This document shows positions 1 to 7,912 of a stretch of DNA of 15,544 bases, in pieces (the first letter of the stretch is position 1; each line of letters opens with the position of its first letter). Both the position numbers and the translations under genes were made by a program. Source of the DNA: J088 sp003695505 [NCBI: Candidatus Dadabacteria bacterium] (lineage in GTDB: Bacteria > J088); assembly GCA_003695505.1 (NCBI GenBank), contig RFIY01000293.1, forward strand, positions 1 to 15,544. Reading direction: 5' to 3'. The notes beneath the pieces are model-generated. The model ran no database searches, was not told where the DNA came from, and saw only the letters and a program-made list of their open reading frames with translations.

Positions 1-1
1 A

Positions 2-754
2 CTCGAACGCGTCGGGCATTCCGTCGCGTTTTTCGTCGAACTGTGCTACAAGAGCCTGACGCCACCCTGGTATTTGAACGCGTGGGCAAGCTCCACCGTC
101 ACACTGGTGCAGCGGTGTACGCCACCGATGTTGATCGTACTGTTGACCATGAGCGCAGTCATTTGCGTGCAGATGCTCAATCTGGCGACGATGGTGCGCG
201 CCGATCCGCTCGTCGGCGGACTGATCGGCACCTTCACATTCCGCGAAATCGGACCGGTTCTGGCGGCCGTGCTGATTGGCGCGCAGGGCGGCAGTTTTGT
301 GACAACCGAACTGGGCGCGATGCGGGTCAAGGAAGAATTCGATGCCCTTGACCTGATGGCGGTGGATCCCGTACGCTACGCGGTCGTTCCGCGGTTTATG
401 GGGTTCATCATCGCCACACCAATTTTGTCCATGTTCGCGGGCGTTGGCGGCCTGCTCGGGGCCAGCCTTTCGGTTCGCTTTCTCAGCGATATTTCTCCCG
501 GCACGTTCTGGGGCAGCGTCTACGATTTCTTGCAAATCCGGGACATTCTCAACAGCATTCTCAAATCACTGGTTTTTTCGGGCATCATCGCCCATATGGC
601 CTGCTACAACGGCTATTTCGTACATGGTGGTGCCGTGCAGGTCGGCCAGGCCGCAAACCGGGCCGTCGTCTACGGCCTGGTCTTCGTCATGATGGCCAAC
701 TACATCGTGACCAGCGCGATCTACGGCGGCGCTGCCGGACTTTCGAGGTTCTGA
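2..754 (+). CDS. MlaE/YrbE-family ABC transporter permease (5' end cut by window)
   Basis: Integral inner-membrane permease of an Mla/Mce-type ABC system, the family that moves phospholipids or other lipids between the inner and outer membranes. The frame is open to the first base (it reads LERVGHSVAFFVELCYKS upstream of the first possible internal start, a TTG at 74), so the true start is just outside the window. The 250 residues seen approach the usual ~260, so only a few are missing. Several hydrophobic segments are visible. The family signature region is present as EFDALDLMAVDPVRYAVVPR followed by a hydrophobic stretch, preceded by FREIGPVLAAVLIGAQGGS. It ends three bases before a second permease of the same family, so the two are co-translated and probably form a heterodimer. 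The ATPase is not in view. Family assignment is firm; the substrate is unknown. Confidence 0.93.
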   Translation, partial: LERVGHSVAFFVELCYKSLTPPWYLNAWASSTVTLVQRCTPPMLIVLLTMSAVICVQMLNLATMVRADPLVGGLIGTFTFREIGPVLAAVLIGAQGGSFVTTELGAMRVKEEFDALDLMAVDPVRYAVVPRFMGFIIATPILSMFAGVGGLLGASLSVRFLSDISPGTFWGSVYDFLQIRDILNSILKSLVFSGIIAHMACYNGYFVHGGAVQVGQAANRAVVYGLVFVMMANYIVTSAIYGGAAGLSRF

Positions 755-757
755 GCG

Positions 758-1507
758 ATGCTGGCACGCGTGGAGCAGGCGCTGGTGTCTACCGGGGAAT
801 TTGTTGAGTTTGCCGGGCGGGCGTTCCGTGTGTTCCTGACTTCCGCGCCCTATCTGACCGAAGTTCTGCGACAAAGCTACCGTATCACGATCGGTACGCT
901 ACCGATCATTCTGCTCGTGTCGATCTTCATCGGGGCCAATATGATTGTTCAGGGCTACCAGGTGCTGAAGATGCTTGGCGCCGAGACCATGCTCGGTATG
1001 TTCGCGAGTTTCTCGCTCGTCCGGGAAATGGCGCCGGCACTCGGCGGCGCCATGGTCGGCGTCAAAGCCGGCAGCGAGATGGCCTCCGAGCTGGCAACCA
1101 TGAAGATTCGATCCCAGATTGATGCCATCGACGTCATGGGCGTGGACCCGGTCCGCTTCCTCGTCGTACCCCGCGTCCTGGCAAGCGTGATCGCCATGCC
1201 GATCATGACCGCGGTCACGCTCTACGCCGCGATCGGTGCCGGCTACGTCGTAGCGGTCTATCAGTTCGATCTGAATGGCGTCCAGTACATCAGCCAGATC
1301 ATGGAAAACACAACTGCACATGACCTGTTCGTGTGTATCATCAAATCACTTTCTTTCGGATTGCTGATGGCGCTGATCCAGTGCTACGCGGGGTTCCGTG
1401 CCGAGCACGGGCCTCAGGGCGTCGGTCTGGCGACGAACCACGCGATCGTCGCGGGAATCTCGTCGCTCGCCTGGGTCAACCTGCTGATCAGCGCCATGAT
1501 GTACTGA
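758..1507 (+). CDS. second MlaE/YrbE-family ABC transporter permease
   Basis: A 249-residue inner-membrane permease paralogous to the one upstream. It carries the same signature block (LVREMAPALGGAMVGVKAGS, then IDAIDVMGVDPVRFLVVPR) and hydrophobic helices around residues 45-70, 145-175 and 195-245. ATG at 758 follows the upstream stop by three bases, with GAGG at 745-748 as a likely ribosome binding site. Classical MlaFEDCB operons of E. coli have one permease gene whose product homodimerises. Paired, different YrbE permeases are typical of actinobacterial Mce loci and occur in some proteobacteria. Here both probably serve the MCE protein encoded 58 bases downstream. Confidence 0.93.
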   Translation: MLARVEQALVSTGEFVEFAGRAFRVFLTSAPYLTEVLRQSYRITIGTLPIILLVSIFIGANMIVQGYQVLKMLGAETMLGMFASFSLVREMAPALGGAMVGVKAGSEMASELATMKIRSQIDAIDVMGVDPVRFLVVPRVLASVIAMPIMTAVTLYAAIGAGYVVAVYQFDLNGVQYISQIMENTTAHDLFVCIIKSLSFGLLMALIQCYAGFRAEHGPQGVGLATNHAIVAGISSLAWVNLLISAMMY

Positions 1508-1565
1508 CTCGAACCGGACACTGCCGGTATCGAAACGACCGGAGACAAAGAGGAGCCCAAATCCA

Positions 1566-2591
1566 ATGAACGACAACCGCAAGATGCTGATGCTGCTGGG
1601 ACTGATGGCCCTGTTTGCGATTGGCGGTTTCACCTATTTCGCGCTGAAGATCGGCGCGCTGAATGTGGGGGATCAGAAAACCTATCGTCTGCGCTTCGAG
1701 ACCGCCGTCGGCATCCCGGAAAACGCTGATGTCCGCGTTTATGGCATCAAGGTCGGGTCAGTCACCGACCTGAAACTGGCCGACAAGCGCGGCGCCTGGG
1801 TCTACATCGGCGTTGAACCTTCCTTCCCTGTGTATACGGACGCGCGCGCCGTCGTCAAAGCCAAATCACTGCTCGGCGAACGATTCATCGAGCTGCAGCC
1901 TGGCGAAGGACCCGACGAGCTGCCTTCCGGATCGGAAATCACCGATACCGTGACCCCGATGCGCCTCGAGGATATTGGCGAAATCTTTGGACCGCTGGTC
2001 AGCAACATCGACACAGAGCAACTCCAGCTCGCCTTCTCGACGATTCTCGATGTGATCATCGAAAACCGCGACGCCATCCGTGAGGGCGGCAGGGCGTTCG
2101 CGCAGGCATTGACACGGATGTCCGAACTGATCGACGATGAGGAAGACATCCAGCGACTACACGCCTTCCTGAATTCGTTGACCGATCTCGTCATTCGTTT
2201 CGACCGTATCACCCGCGACAACGAGGAGCTGGTTGGCGAGCTGCTCCAGAATGCCAGCATGTCGATGGAAGACTTGCAGAAGCTCGTCAGGAAGCTTCGT
2301 GAGTTCGGCGATGAGTTCCCCGAATACAAGGACGATATTGAAACGCTGCTACGCTCGTCGGCCCGCCTGCTGCGCGATCTTGAACAGGTGGACGGACGCA
2401 AAGTCGGCCTGATCCTCAAGAAAATTCTGCAACAGGAAGGTCTGACCTTCAGTGTGCGCGGCTACTCGATGAAGGAACTGCGCGCCCAGATGGATGAATA
2501 CGAAAAAATCGCCACCGAGGGAACCGATTCCGTCAATCCCGACTGCGAACCGGCGATGATCCGGACCGGAGAGTGCAAGCTCAGCCATTGA
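1566..2591 (+). CDS. MlaD-family MCE-domain substrate-binding protein
   Basis: Periplasmic, inner-membrane-anchored lipid-binding subunit of the transporter. Residues ~8-28 form a single N-terminal transmembrane anchor. The MCE domain runs over residues ~38-114, including the typical stretches VGIPENADVRVYGIKVGSV and AKSLLGERFIELQPGE. The remaining ~220 residues are charged and helical-looking, so the protein (341 residues) is much longer than E. coli MlaD (183) and more like Mce proteins with a helical tail that could form a channel or needle. Start ATG 1566 has AGAGGAG at 1549-1555. The tail ends with two cysteines (CEPAMIRTGECKLSH) that could pair in the oxidising periplasm. It belongs to the operon of the two permeases, and its stop overlaps the start of anmK. 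Confidence 0.92.
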   Translation: MNDNRKMLMLLGLMALFAIGGFTYFALKIGALNVGDQKTYRLRFETAVGIPENADVRVYGIKVGSVTDLKLADKRGAWVYIGVEPSFPVYTDARAVVKAKSLLGERFIELQPGEGPDELPSGSEITDTVTPMRLEDIGEIFGPLVSNIDTEQLQLAFSTILDVIIENRDAIREGGRAFAQALTRMSELIDDEEDIQRLHAFLNSLTDLVIRFDRITRDNEELVGELLQNASMSMEDLQKLVRKLREFGDEFPEYKDDIETLLRSSARLLRDLEQVDGRKVGLILKKILQQEGLTFSVRGYSMKELRAQMDEYEKIATEGTDSVNPDCEPAMIRTGECKLSH

Positions 2592-3706
2592 GTTCGCTGA
2601 CCGTCGCCGGCGTCATGACCGGCACCAGTGCGGATGGCATCGATGTTGCCGTTTGCCGTTGCGATGGCAGCGAGCTCGACTTGCGGTTGCAGATTCTGCA
2701 TCGGGAATCCGCCCCGCTGCCGCAACGTGTCGCCTCCCTGGTGCGCAAGGCGCCGCAGGGACTGACGGGCACTGAATATGCCGAACTCGAATACGCACTC
2801 TCGGACGCGATCGCCCAAACGCTCCTGCGTATCAAGCAACGGGAGCAATTCGACCTGGCCGCCGTCCACGGCCAGACGATCTGGCATCACCCCCCGCCAG
2901 AGCGGACGCCTTCAACCCACCAGGTGCTCGACCCCCACCGGGTTGCACTGACCCTGCGGGTACCGGTTGTCTGGGACTTCCGGCGGGCGGATGTCGCCGC
3001 TGGCGGTCAGGGCGCCCCCCTTGCCCCGGTCGGCCACTGGCTGTTGTTTCGTCAGCCCGACAGGCACATTGCCGTTGTCAACGTGGGCGGCATTGCAAAC
3101 CTTACAGACCTGCCGGCGGGCGCGGGACTCGAGGCCGTACGCGCCTGGGATACAGGGCCCGGCATGATGGTCAGCGATGCGCTGGCTCAACGTCTGCTGG
3201 GACGGCCCTTTGATCACAACGGCGAAGTTGCCGCGAGCGGCCACACGATCGAAGCCGTTGCAACCGGTTTGCTTGCGGATCCGTGGTTTGCCCGGCAACC
3301 ACCGCGATCCGCTGGTCGAGAACAATTTGGCGCGGCATTTGTCGAGCGCCTGACCGGACATCCGGCGGCACGAAACGCTGCACCGCAAGACCTGTTGCGC
3401 ACGGCCCTCGCGATCACGGCGCGCGCGATTGCAGGCTGCGTGAACGACCTCGACATCGATGAACTGATCCTGTGTGGCGGCGGCACACGCAACCGGGCGC
3501 TCGTGCAGGAACTTGGCACACTGATGCCGGACACATTGGTCGTACCAAGTGACCGCCACCGCATCCCCGCGGACGCAGTGGAATCCGTCTGCTTTGCGGC
3601 GCTCGGCGCACTGCGGGCAAACGATGTCTTCCTGGATTTGCGCGCCGTCACGGGGGCATCTATTCCGCTTCGCTACGGCCAGATCTGTGTACCCACCGGC
3701 GTGTGA
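2588..3706 (+). CDS. anmK: anhydro-N-acetylmuramic acid kinase
   Basis: Cytosolic sugar kinase of peptidoglycan recycling. In the family it hydrolyses the 1,6-anhydro ring and phosphorylates in one step, giving MurNAc-6-phosphate. Family motifs: the N-terminal phosphate-binding GVMTGTSADGIDVAV, AVHGQTIWHHP, NVGGIANLT, AWDTGPGMMVSDAL (the Asp is the expected catalytic base), ILCGGGTRNRAL and the C-terminal IPADAVESVCFAALG. I chose TTG at 2588: it overlaps the upstream TGA by four bases (TTGA) and gives 372 residues, close to the usual ~370. GTG at 2573 (377 residues) is an alternative but sits directly on the GGAGA at 2568-2572, leaving no spacing. The rare start and overlap imply translational coupling to the MCE gene. 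Confidence 0.94.
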   Translation: MSSLTVAGVMTGTSADGIDVAVCRCDGSELDLRLQILHRESAPLPQRVASLVRKAPQGLTGTEYAELEYALSDAIAQTLLRIKQREQFDLAAVHGQTIWHHPPPERTPSTHQVLDPHRVALTLRVPVVWDFRRADVAAGGQGAPLAPVGHWLLFRQPDRHIAVVNVGGIANLTDLPAGAGLEAVRAWDTGPGMMVSDALAQRLLGRPFDHNGEVAASGHTIEAVATGLLADPWFARQPPRSAGREQFGAAFVERLTGHPAARNAAPQDLLRTALAITARAIAGCVNDLDIDELILCGGGTRNRALVQELGTLMPDTLVVPSDRHRIPADAVESVCFAALGALRANDVFLDLRAVTGASIPLRYGQICVPTGV

Positions 3707-3749
3707 GCAAAATCACAGCGCACTCGCTACAGACCAGATAAATTTATCC

Positions 3750-3778
3750 TTGTTTTCAGACGTCGTTTGAGCTAAAGT
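3750..3778 (+). promoter_or_regulatory. candidate sigma70 promoter of the LNR-repeat lipoprotein
   Basis: TTGTTT (3750-3755), a 17-base spacer and TAAAGT (3773-3778) lie in an AT-rich island between anmK and the lipoprotein gene. The expected transcript would start near 3785, leaving a ~45-base leader before ATG 3830. The -35 box is weak (3 of 6), so this is a candidate only. Confidence 0.4.
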
Positions 3779-3829
3779 GTCTTGTCAAAATTATGGATAC
3801 GCATTCCACCTAACCAGGAGGCTGATCGA

Positions 3830-5980
3830 ATGCAACGGAAAAGAATCCTTTCGACTGTCATGGCGCTGACACTTGTCAGTGGTTGTGGCATTGTCGATAC
3901 CGTCAAATCGAAAATCGAAGAAGCGCTCGCGAATCTGACCGCCCTGAGCGAGGGTAACCTCGAACAGCTCGTCAGCACCACCTCGTCGAGTGCAAAAACG
4001 GCTAGCGAGCAGCTGTCCGCGCTGAGCGGCAAGACCGATACCGCCAGCCTGTCTTCGCGGTTCGGCAATCTGACCTCGGGCAAGGGGCGGATGTCGCTGT
4101 TGCCCCAGCAGGACAGCAGCGGAAGCTGCGTCACGATCGACCGTACGGTTGAGGACGACGGCACGCGCAAGGCCACCTCGACGTACTCCGGCTGCGACGA
4201 TGGCCGCTCCGGCATTGTGACGGCGACCATGGAGCAGACGCTCGGGGACAACGGCGAGGTTGCCCAGATCACGCTTGGCGTCGAGTTCGACAGTTATACG
4301 GAACAAGACGGCACGGACAGCCGCGTCAAGAACGGATCGGTCGACTGGACGATCAGCTTCCTGACCGGTTTCGCCGGTGTCGTGATTCAGAGCAACGAGC
4401 AGACGACCCTGAATGTGCTGCGCGTCAATGAAGCAACCGGCGTGCCCTTCCCCGTCACGGTGCAAAACAACAGCACGATCAGCTACAACATCACACCGGC
4501 AGATGGCACGCTGAAGATCGACGGCAGCGGCTCGTTTACGCAGAATGACGAGACGGCAACGCTCTCTTTTGCCGGCGTCATCTTCGATTTTGCCGGCGAC
4601 GACGCCTGCGAGACGACACCGCGCGAGGGTTCGGTCGTCATGAAGAACGCGCAGAACGAGTCGATCACCGTCACGATCAATGGCTGTGATGATGTCGTCC
4701 AGACCAACCCGGACGGAACCGAGGAAAAGCTCGACGCGACGCGGACGAACGCCATCTTTGAGAATACGCTGCGCGCACTGGCGGACTTCCACGAGCGCCT
4801 CGGCGAGTTCCGCAACAAGAAACTCAAGAGTTCGGAATGCAGCGCCGACCTGGCCGACGACAAGTTCGAAACCGAGTTCCACGGCAAGAACAGCACCGAC
4901 AAGGACAACAACGCACCAGGACGGGCTGCAACGATCGTGCTGAACGAGCAGCCGGATACCGGCGGCTTTGGCATTTCGCTTGCGGGTAACGTCCTCAAGG
5001 ATGAAGACTGGTACGCAGCCACGTTGTCGGCCGGCACCTATGTCATTGAGGCTCTGCCGAAATCGGCCGACGACGTCTGGCCATTCGTCTGCGCCTTCAA
5101 ACTGGACAGCGCTGGCAAACCGGTCCCGCTCAGCGGCGACACCACCAGCACCGACCCGTTCGATTTCTGTTTCCCCGGAGGTACCGACTTCACGATCGAT
5201 TCCGGTCAACGCGTACTGTTCCGCGTTTTCGATCCGTTCGAGGAATACTCCTGCCAGAGTTATACGCTGTCGGTCTATGACCCGGACTCCGGCTTCGCAC
5301 CGCCGGACTTCCCCGCCGGCGGAGGCGATTGTGATCCGTCCTGGATCGGCGACGGCGTATGTGACGACGTATGCGTGCCCATCTGGGTCGAGCAGGGTCT
5401 GACGACAGTGGACCAGGGCGACGGCGGCGACTGCGCCCAGGGTGTCGCGGACTGCCCGGTCTTGTATATTGGCGACGGCATCTGTGACGACGCGTGTCTT
5501 AAGGTCTGGAACCCGTCCGATACCAACCCGGAAACCGGCGCCAAAGCCGCAACCGACGGCACCAATGTCGACGACGGCGGTGACTGCAGTAGCGGTGCAA
5601 CCGGCGGCGTGCCCGGAGGCGGCTCGGCATTTGATTGCCCAATGGACTACATCGGCGACGGCGTTTGCGACGCAGGTTGCATCTATGTCTGGGGGCCGAA
5701 TGCGACGAACCCGCTGGATGCCACCAAGCAAAATGGTCTGACGGATGCCGGTGACTGCCTCGCCACCAATCCCGACATTGGCTGCTCGGCCGGCGATGGT
5801 TTCTGTATCATCGATTACCAGTGTGGCCCACCGGCCACTGTTGCCATGACTTGCGGCGAGCTCAGTGGCAGCGGCGGCGGCACTGGCGGTGCCTGTCCGG
5901 CGGGCACCAGCCTCTGCCTGGTTGATGCAGCCAGCAGCACGTATGACTGTATCCCGAGCGGCGTAAGCTGCCCGAACTGA
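3830..5980 (+). CDS. large secreted lipoprotein with PPC-like domain and three LNR (Notch-repeat)-like motifs
   Basis: A predicted cell-surface or outer-membrane lipoprotein of 716 residues with no recognised enzymatic function. ATG 3830 is chosen over an upstream TTG at 3782 because AGGAGG lies just before it (3816-3821) and the protein then opens with a signal peptide (MQRKRILSTVMALTLVSGC, lipobox VSGC, lipidated Cys19). Gly follows Cys19, with no Asp retention signal. Residues ~95-310 hold two beta-rich segments each bracketed by cysteines and ending in GCDD (YSGCDDG and INGCDDV). Residues ~350-485 resemble a bacterial pre-peptidase C-terminal (PPC) fold (DEDWYAATLSAGTYVIEA at 391, ending YTLSVYDPDSG). 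Residues 501-643 contain three cysteine/acidic repeats (separate entry). The tail is rich in Cys, Gly and Ser. The gene appears monocistronic, between its own promoter and a strong terminator. Surface adhesion or calcium binding is inference only. Confidence 0.85.
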   Translation: MQRKRILSTVMALTLVSGCGIVDTVKSKIEEALANLTALSEGNLEQLVSTTSSSAKTASEQLSALSGKTDTASLSSRFGNLTSGKGRMSLLPQQDSSGSCVTIDRTVEDDGTRKATSTYSGCDDGRSGIVTATMEQTLGDNGEVAQITLGVEFDSYTEQDGTDSRVKNGSVDWTISFLTGFAGVVIQSNEQTTLNVLRVNEATGVPFPVTVQNNSTISYNITPADGTLKIDGSGSFTQNDETATLSFAGVIFDFAGDDACETTPREGSVVMKNAQNESITVTINGCDDVVQTNPDGTEEKLDATRTNAIFENTLRALADFHERLGEFRNKKLKSSECSADLADDKFETEFHGKNSTDKDNNAPGRAATIVLNEQPDTGGFGISLAGNVLKDEDWYAATLSAGTYVIEALPKSADDVWPFVCAFKLDSAGKPVPLSGDTTSTDPFDFCFPGGTDFTIDSGQRVLFRVFDPFEEYSCQSYTLSVYDPDSGFAPPDFPAGGGDCDPSWIGDGVCDDVCVPIWVEQGLTTVDQGDGGDCAQGVADCPVLYIGDGICDDACLKVWNPSDTNPETGAKAATDGTNVDDGGDCSSGATGGVPGGGSAFDCPMDYIGDGVCDAGCIYVWGPNATNPLDATKQNGLTDAGDCLATNPDIGCSAGDGFCIIDYQCGPPATVAMTCGELSGSGGGTGGACPAGTSLCLVDAASSTYDCIPSGVSCPN
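5330..5758 (+). repeat. three in-frame LNR-like cysteine repeats in the lipoprotein
   Basis: The repeat units lie at 5330-5434 (residues 501-535), 5453-5587 (542-586) and 5636-5758 (603-643). Shared pattern: C-x3-[WY]-IGDG-[VI]-CD-x2-C-x2-[VI]-W, a variable spacer of 14-24 residues, then D-[GA]-GDC. This is the core of the LIN-12/Notch repeat (C...W.DG.CD..C...DGGDC), whose acidic residues bind calcium. LNR modules normally have six cysteines; each unit here has four, aligning with C2, C3, C4 and C6. Repeats 2 and 3 also share a W-x-P-x2-TNP segment in the spacer, suggesting internal duplication. Confidence 0.8.
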
Positions 5981-6010
5981 CACAGTCACGGACTGTATTC
6001 GCCAACAGAA

Positions 6011-6039
6011 AGCCCGCGGCTCCGGCCGCGGGCTTTTTT
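6011..6039 (+). terminator. intrinsic terminator after the LNR lipoprotein gene
   Basis: A perfect 10-bp stem, AGCCCGCGGC (6011-6020) and GCCGCGGGCT (6025-6034), with a TCCG tetraloop is followed by a run of T (6034-6039). It lies 30 bases past the stop codon and separates the two lipoprotein genes. Confidence 0.93.
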
Positions 6040-6061
6040 GTTGTTTCGTTGATGTGGGTCA

Positions 6062-6090
6062 ATGACGCAATTCTGCGGAAACGCTATACT
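6062..6090 (+). promoter_or_regulatory. sigma70-type promoter of the second lipoprotein gene
   Basis: ATGACG (6062-6067, 4 of 6), a 17-base spacer and TATACT (6085-6090, 5 of 6). The predicted start of transcription near 6097 leaves a ~30-base leader to ATG 6127 and excludes the upstream in-frame TTG at 6049, which would lie outside the transcript. Confidence 0.62.
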
Positions 6091-6126
6091 GCCTTAAAAC
6101 GACCGTTCCTGAGGAGCCTCCGCACG

Positions 6127-7833
6127 ATGTTACGCCGAACTGCGGCCATCGCCACACTGTTTTCCACCTTGGTCCTGCCGGCCTGCAACGACACGCCAGA
6201 TCCCAACCAGGAGCTGCTCAGCGAAGCACGTGAATGCCTGCAGGTTGCCGAATACGCGTGCGCACGCGACCGCTACGCCCGGATCATCAGTGAAGATCCC
6301 GCACTGCAGGACGAAAAGACGGCCGGCATCGCGATTGCGGAATTCGCGATCTGGCTCGAGGATCTCGGGACAACTGTTGTCGAGCTCGCCGAACTGATCG
6401 CCGATGCAGGCACCTCGGATCTGCCGCCCGCTCTTGCCCCCTCCCAGGACGACGACGATCTGCGCGGCGACAGCCTGCTCGATCGCTTCGTCTGGAACAC
6501 CTTCGGCCCGGAATGGGACCGTCTGCAGCGCGTCATCAGCCTCGTCTCAGCCGCAACCGAGATCGACACCGAAGTTGCCTTCACGCGATTGCCCCTGATG
6601 CTGGGCCCCGTGCCGCTGATCGTCATCGACGGCACGCTGACCGGCGCCGATTTTCGTCTTCTCGAATCTGGACTGCACGGCGCAGCGGCGATTCTCGCTG
6701 GCATGCTGGCCATGGATTTCGAGCTGCCCCTGGGTCCGTTGATCGAGTATGGTCTCGCACTCAGCGAGTGCCGCGAACCGGCCGATGATGTCGAAGCCCG
6801 CCGTTGTGTTGGCAAGCTGACGGCGTTCGCGGTCGAGAACAGCGCCACGTTGCTGAAGCCCGAAGAGCAGCGCGGTGCGCACTTTCTGGCGCTCGCCCAG
6901 GAGGAAACCGCGCGCTTCTACGAAGCGACCAATCTGTTCTTCGAAGCACTGTCGTCGGAGCCCACCTCCTCGGAAACGCGTTTTTTGCAGTGGGAGCCGC
7001 GCCCGGCCGGTGGCGCCTTCGTCGTCGCACGCTACGGGGAACTTCCGCTGACCATTCACGACGTCGCCCAGCTCATCCAGGGTACAACGACGATGGAGCC
7101 CCCATTCGATGTGACCGTGCGGCCGGTGCGGTTTGTCGTGGACGATGAGGTCCGGCTGCTGGGCGACGACATCATCGCCCACCTGCGCACCGGCACCCCG
7201 GCCTACCTGCCGGCCACGGCCACGATCATTCCGAGTATTGCCACCGCTGCCGAGATCTTCCTGCAATCCGACGTACTGCTTTACGGTGCTCAGTTTCTGC
7301 TCTCGTCGATCGACCCCGAGTTTGCTGAGGTCGCCAGCAAGGTCTTTGAGAATTTCAAAGGCCTCTATACCGACTTTGAAACCGCTGACGCCGTTCACAA
7401 GCTGTTCGAGTTCCTGTTTCCGGATTCTTTGCAAATCAGCTATCGAAACTTCTTTGCAAGCGATCAGTACCTGCGCATGTTCGCGCCGAAGGCCGTCAGC
7501 AACGGCACCTTTCAGGACACGCCGACCTGGGAATGGCTTGTCGAATGGGAATGCGACGACAAATACGTCGACTTCGCCGGCTGCAAGGCCAATGCGCCAT
7601 TGCAGGATGCACCGCATTTCGTCAGCACGCCCGTCTCGATGCCTGCCGACGGCGTACCGAGCCGGATCGCTTATGTGGCATTCGAAGATCCGACATTCGA
7701 CGGTGCGCTGCGCCTGGATCCGTCCGAACTCGACCCAGCACTTCCGGCTGGCGCGACGGCACCGACGCAGGAAACGATCAATCTGCTGATTCAGGAAGTC
7801 GGTCGCGAATTTCTCGATCGCCTGGAACCATAG
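6127..7833 (+). CDS. predicted lipoprotein of unknown function
   Basis: A 568-residue protein that I do not recognise. ATG 6127 is preceded by GAGGAG (6111-6116) and lies downstream of a good promoter. From it the protein starts with a signal peptide (MLRRTAAIATLFSTLVLPAC) whose lipobox is LPAC, so Cys20 should be lipidated; Asn follows it. Proline at -2 of the lipobox is unusual but tolerated. Residues ~28-60 (LLSEARECLQVAEYACARDRYARI) look like the first helices of a TPR-like repeat and contain a cysteine pair. The rest is mostly alpha-helical, with short hydrophobic runs (ILAGMLAMDFELPLGPL) and further cysteines (SECREP, RRCVG, WECDD, AGCKAN). It follows the LNR lipoprotein but is transcribed separately. 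A surface or periplasmic scaffold role is possible but unsupported. Confidence 0.82.
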   Translation: MLRRTAAIATLFSTLVLPACNDTPDPNQELLSEARECLQVAEYACARDRYARIISEDPALQDEKTAGIAIAEFAIWLEDLGTTVVELAELIADAGTSDLPPALAPSQDDDDLRGDSLLDRFVWNTFGPEWDRLQRVISLVSAATEIDTEVAFTRLPLMLGPVPLIVIDGTLTGADFRLLESGLHGAAAILAGMLAMDFELPLGPLIEYGLALSECREPADDVEARRCVGKLTAFAVENSATLLKPEEQRGAHFLALAQEETARFYEATNLFFEALSSEPTSSETRFLQWEPRPAGGAFVVARYGELPLTIHDVAQLIQGTTTMEPPFDVTVRPVRFVVDDEVRLLGDDIIAHLRTGTPAYLPATATIIPSIATAAEIFLQSDVLLYGAQFLLSSIDPEFAEVASKVFENFKGLYTDFETADAVHKLFEFLFPDSLQISYRNFFASDQYLRMFAPKAVSNGTFQDTPTWEWLVEWECDDKYVDFAGCKANAPLQDAPHFVSTPVSMPADGVPSRIAYVAFEDPTFDGALRLDPSELDPALPAGATAPTQETINLLIQEVGREFLDRLEP

Positions 7834-7912
7834 CCGAGAAAACGAACGATCCCCAGGGAGCGCCCCGTCGCCGCACGGACGGAGCAAACACCTGCCGCGC
7901 GGACATCCGCGG

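Noticed and set aside
3791-5989. A 732-codon open frame on the minus strand lying exactly opposite the LNR lipoprotein gene
   Set aside because: It is Arg/Ala/Val-rich without family motifs, while the plus frame has a promoter, AGGAGG, signal peptide, lipobox, cysteine repeats and terminator. In GC-rich DNA the antisense frame of a biased gene often stays open.
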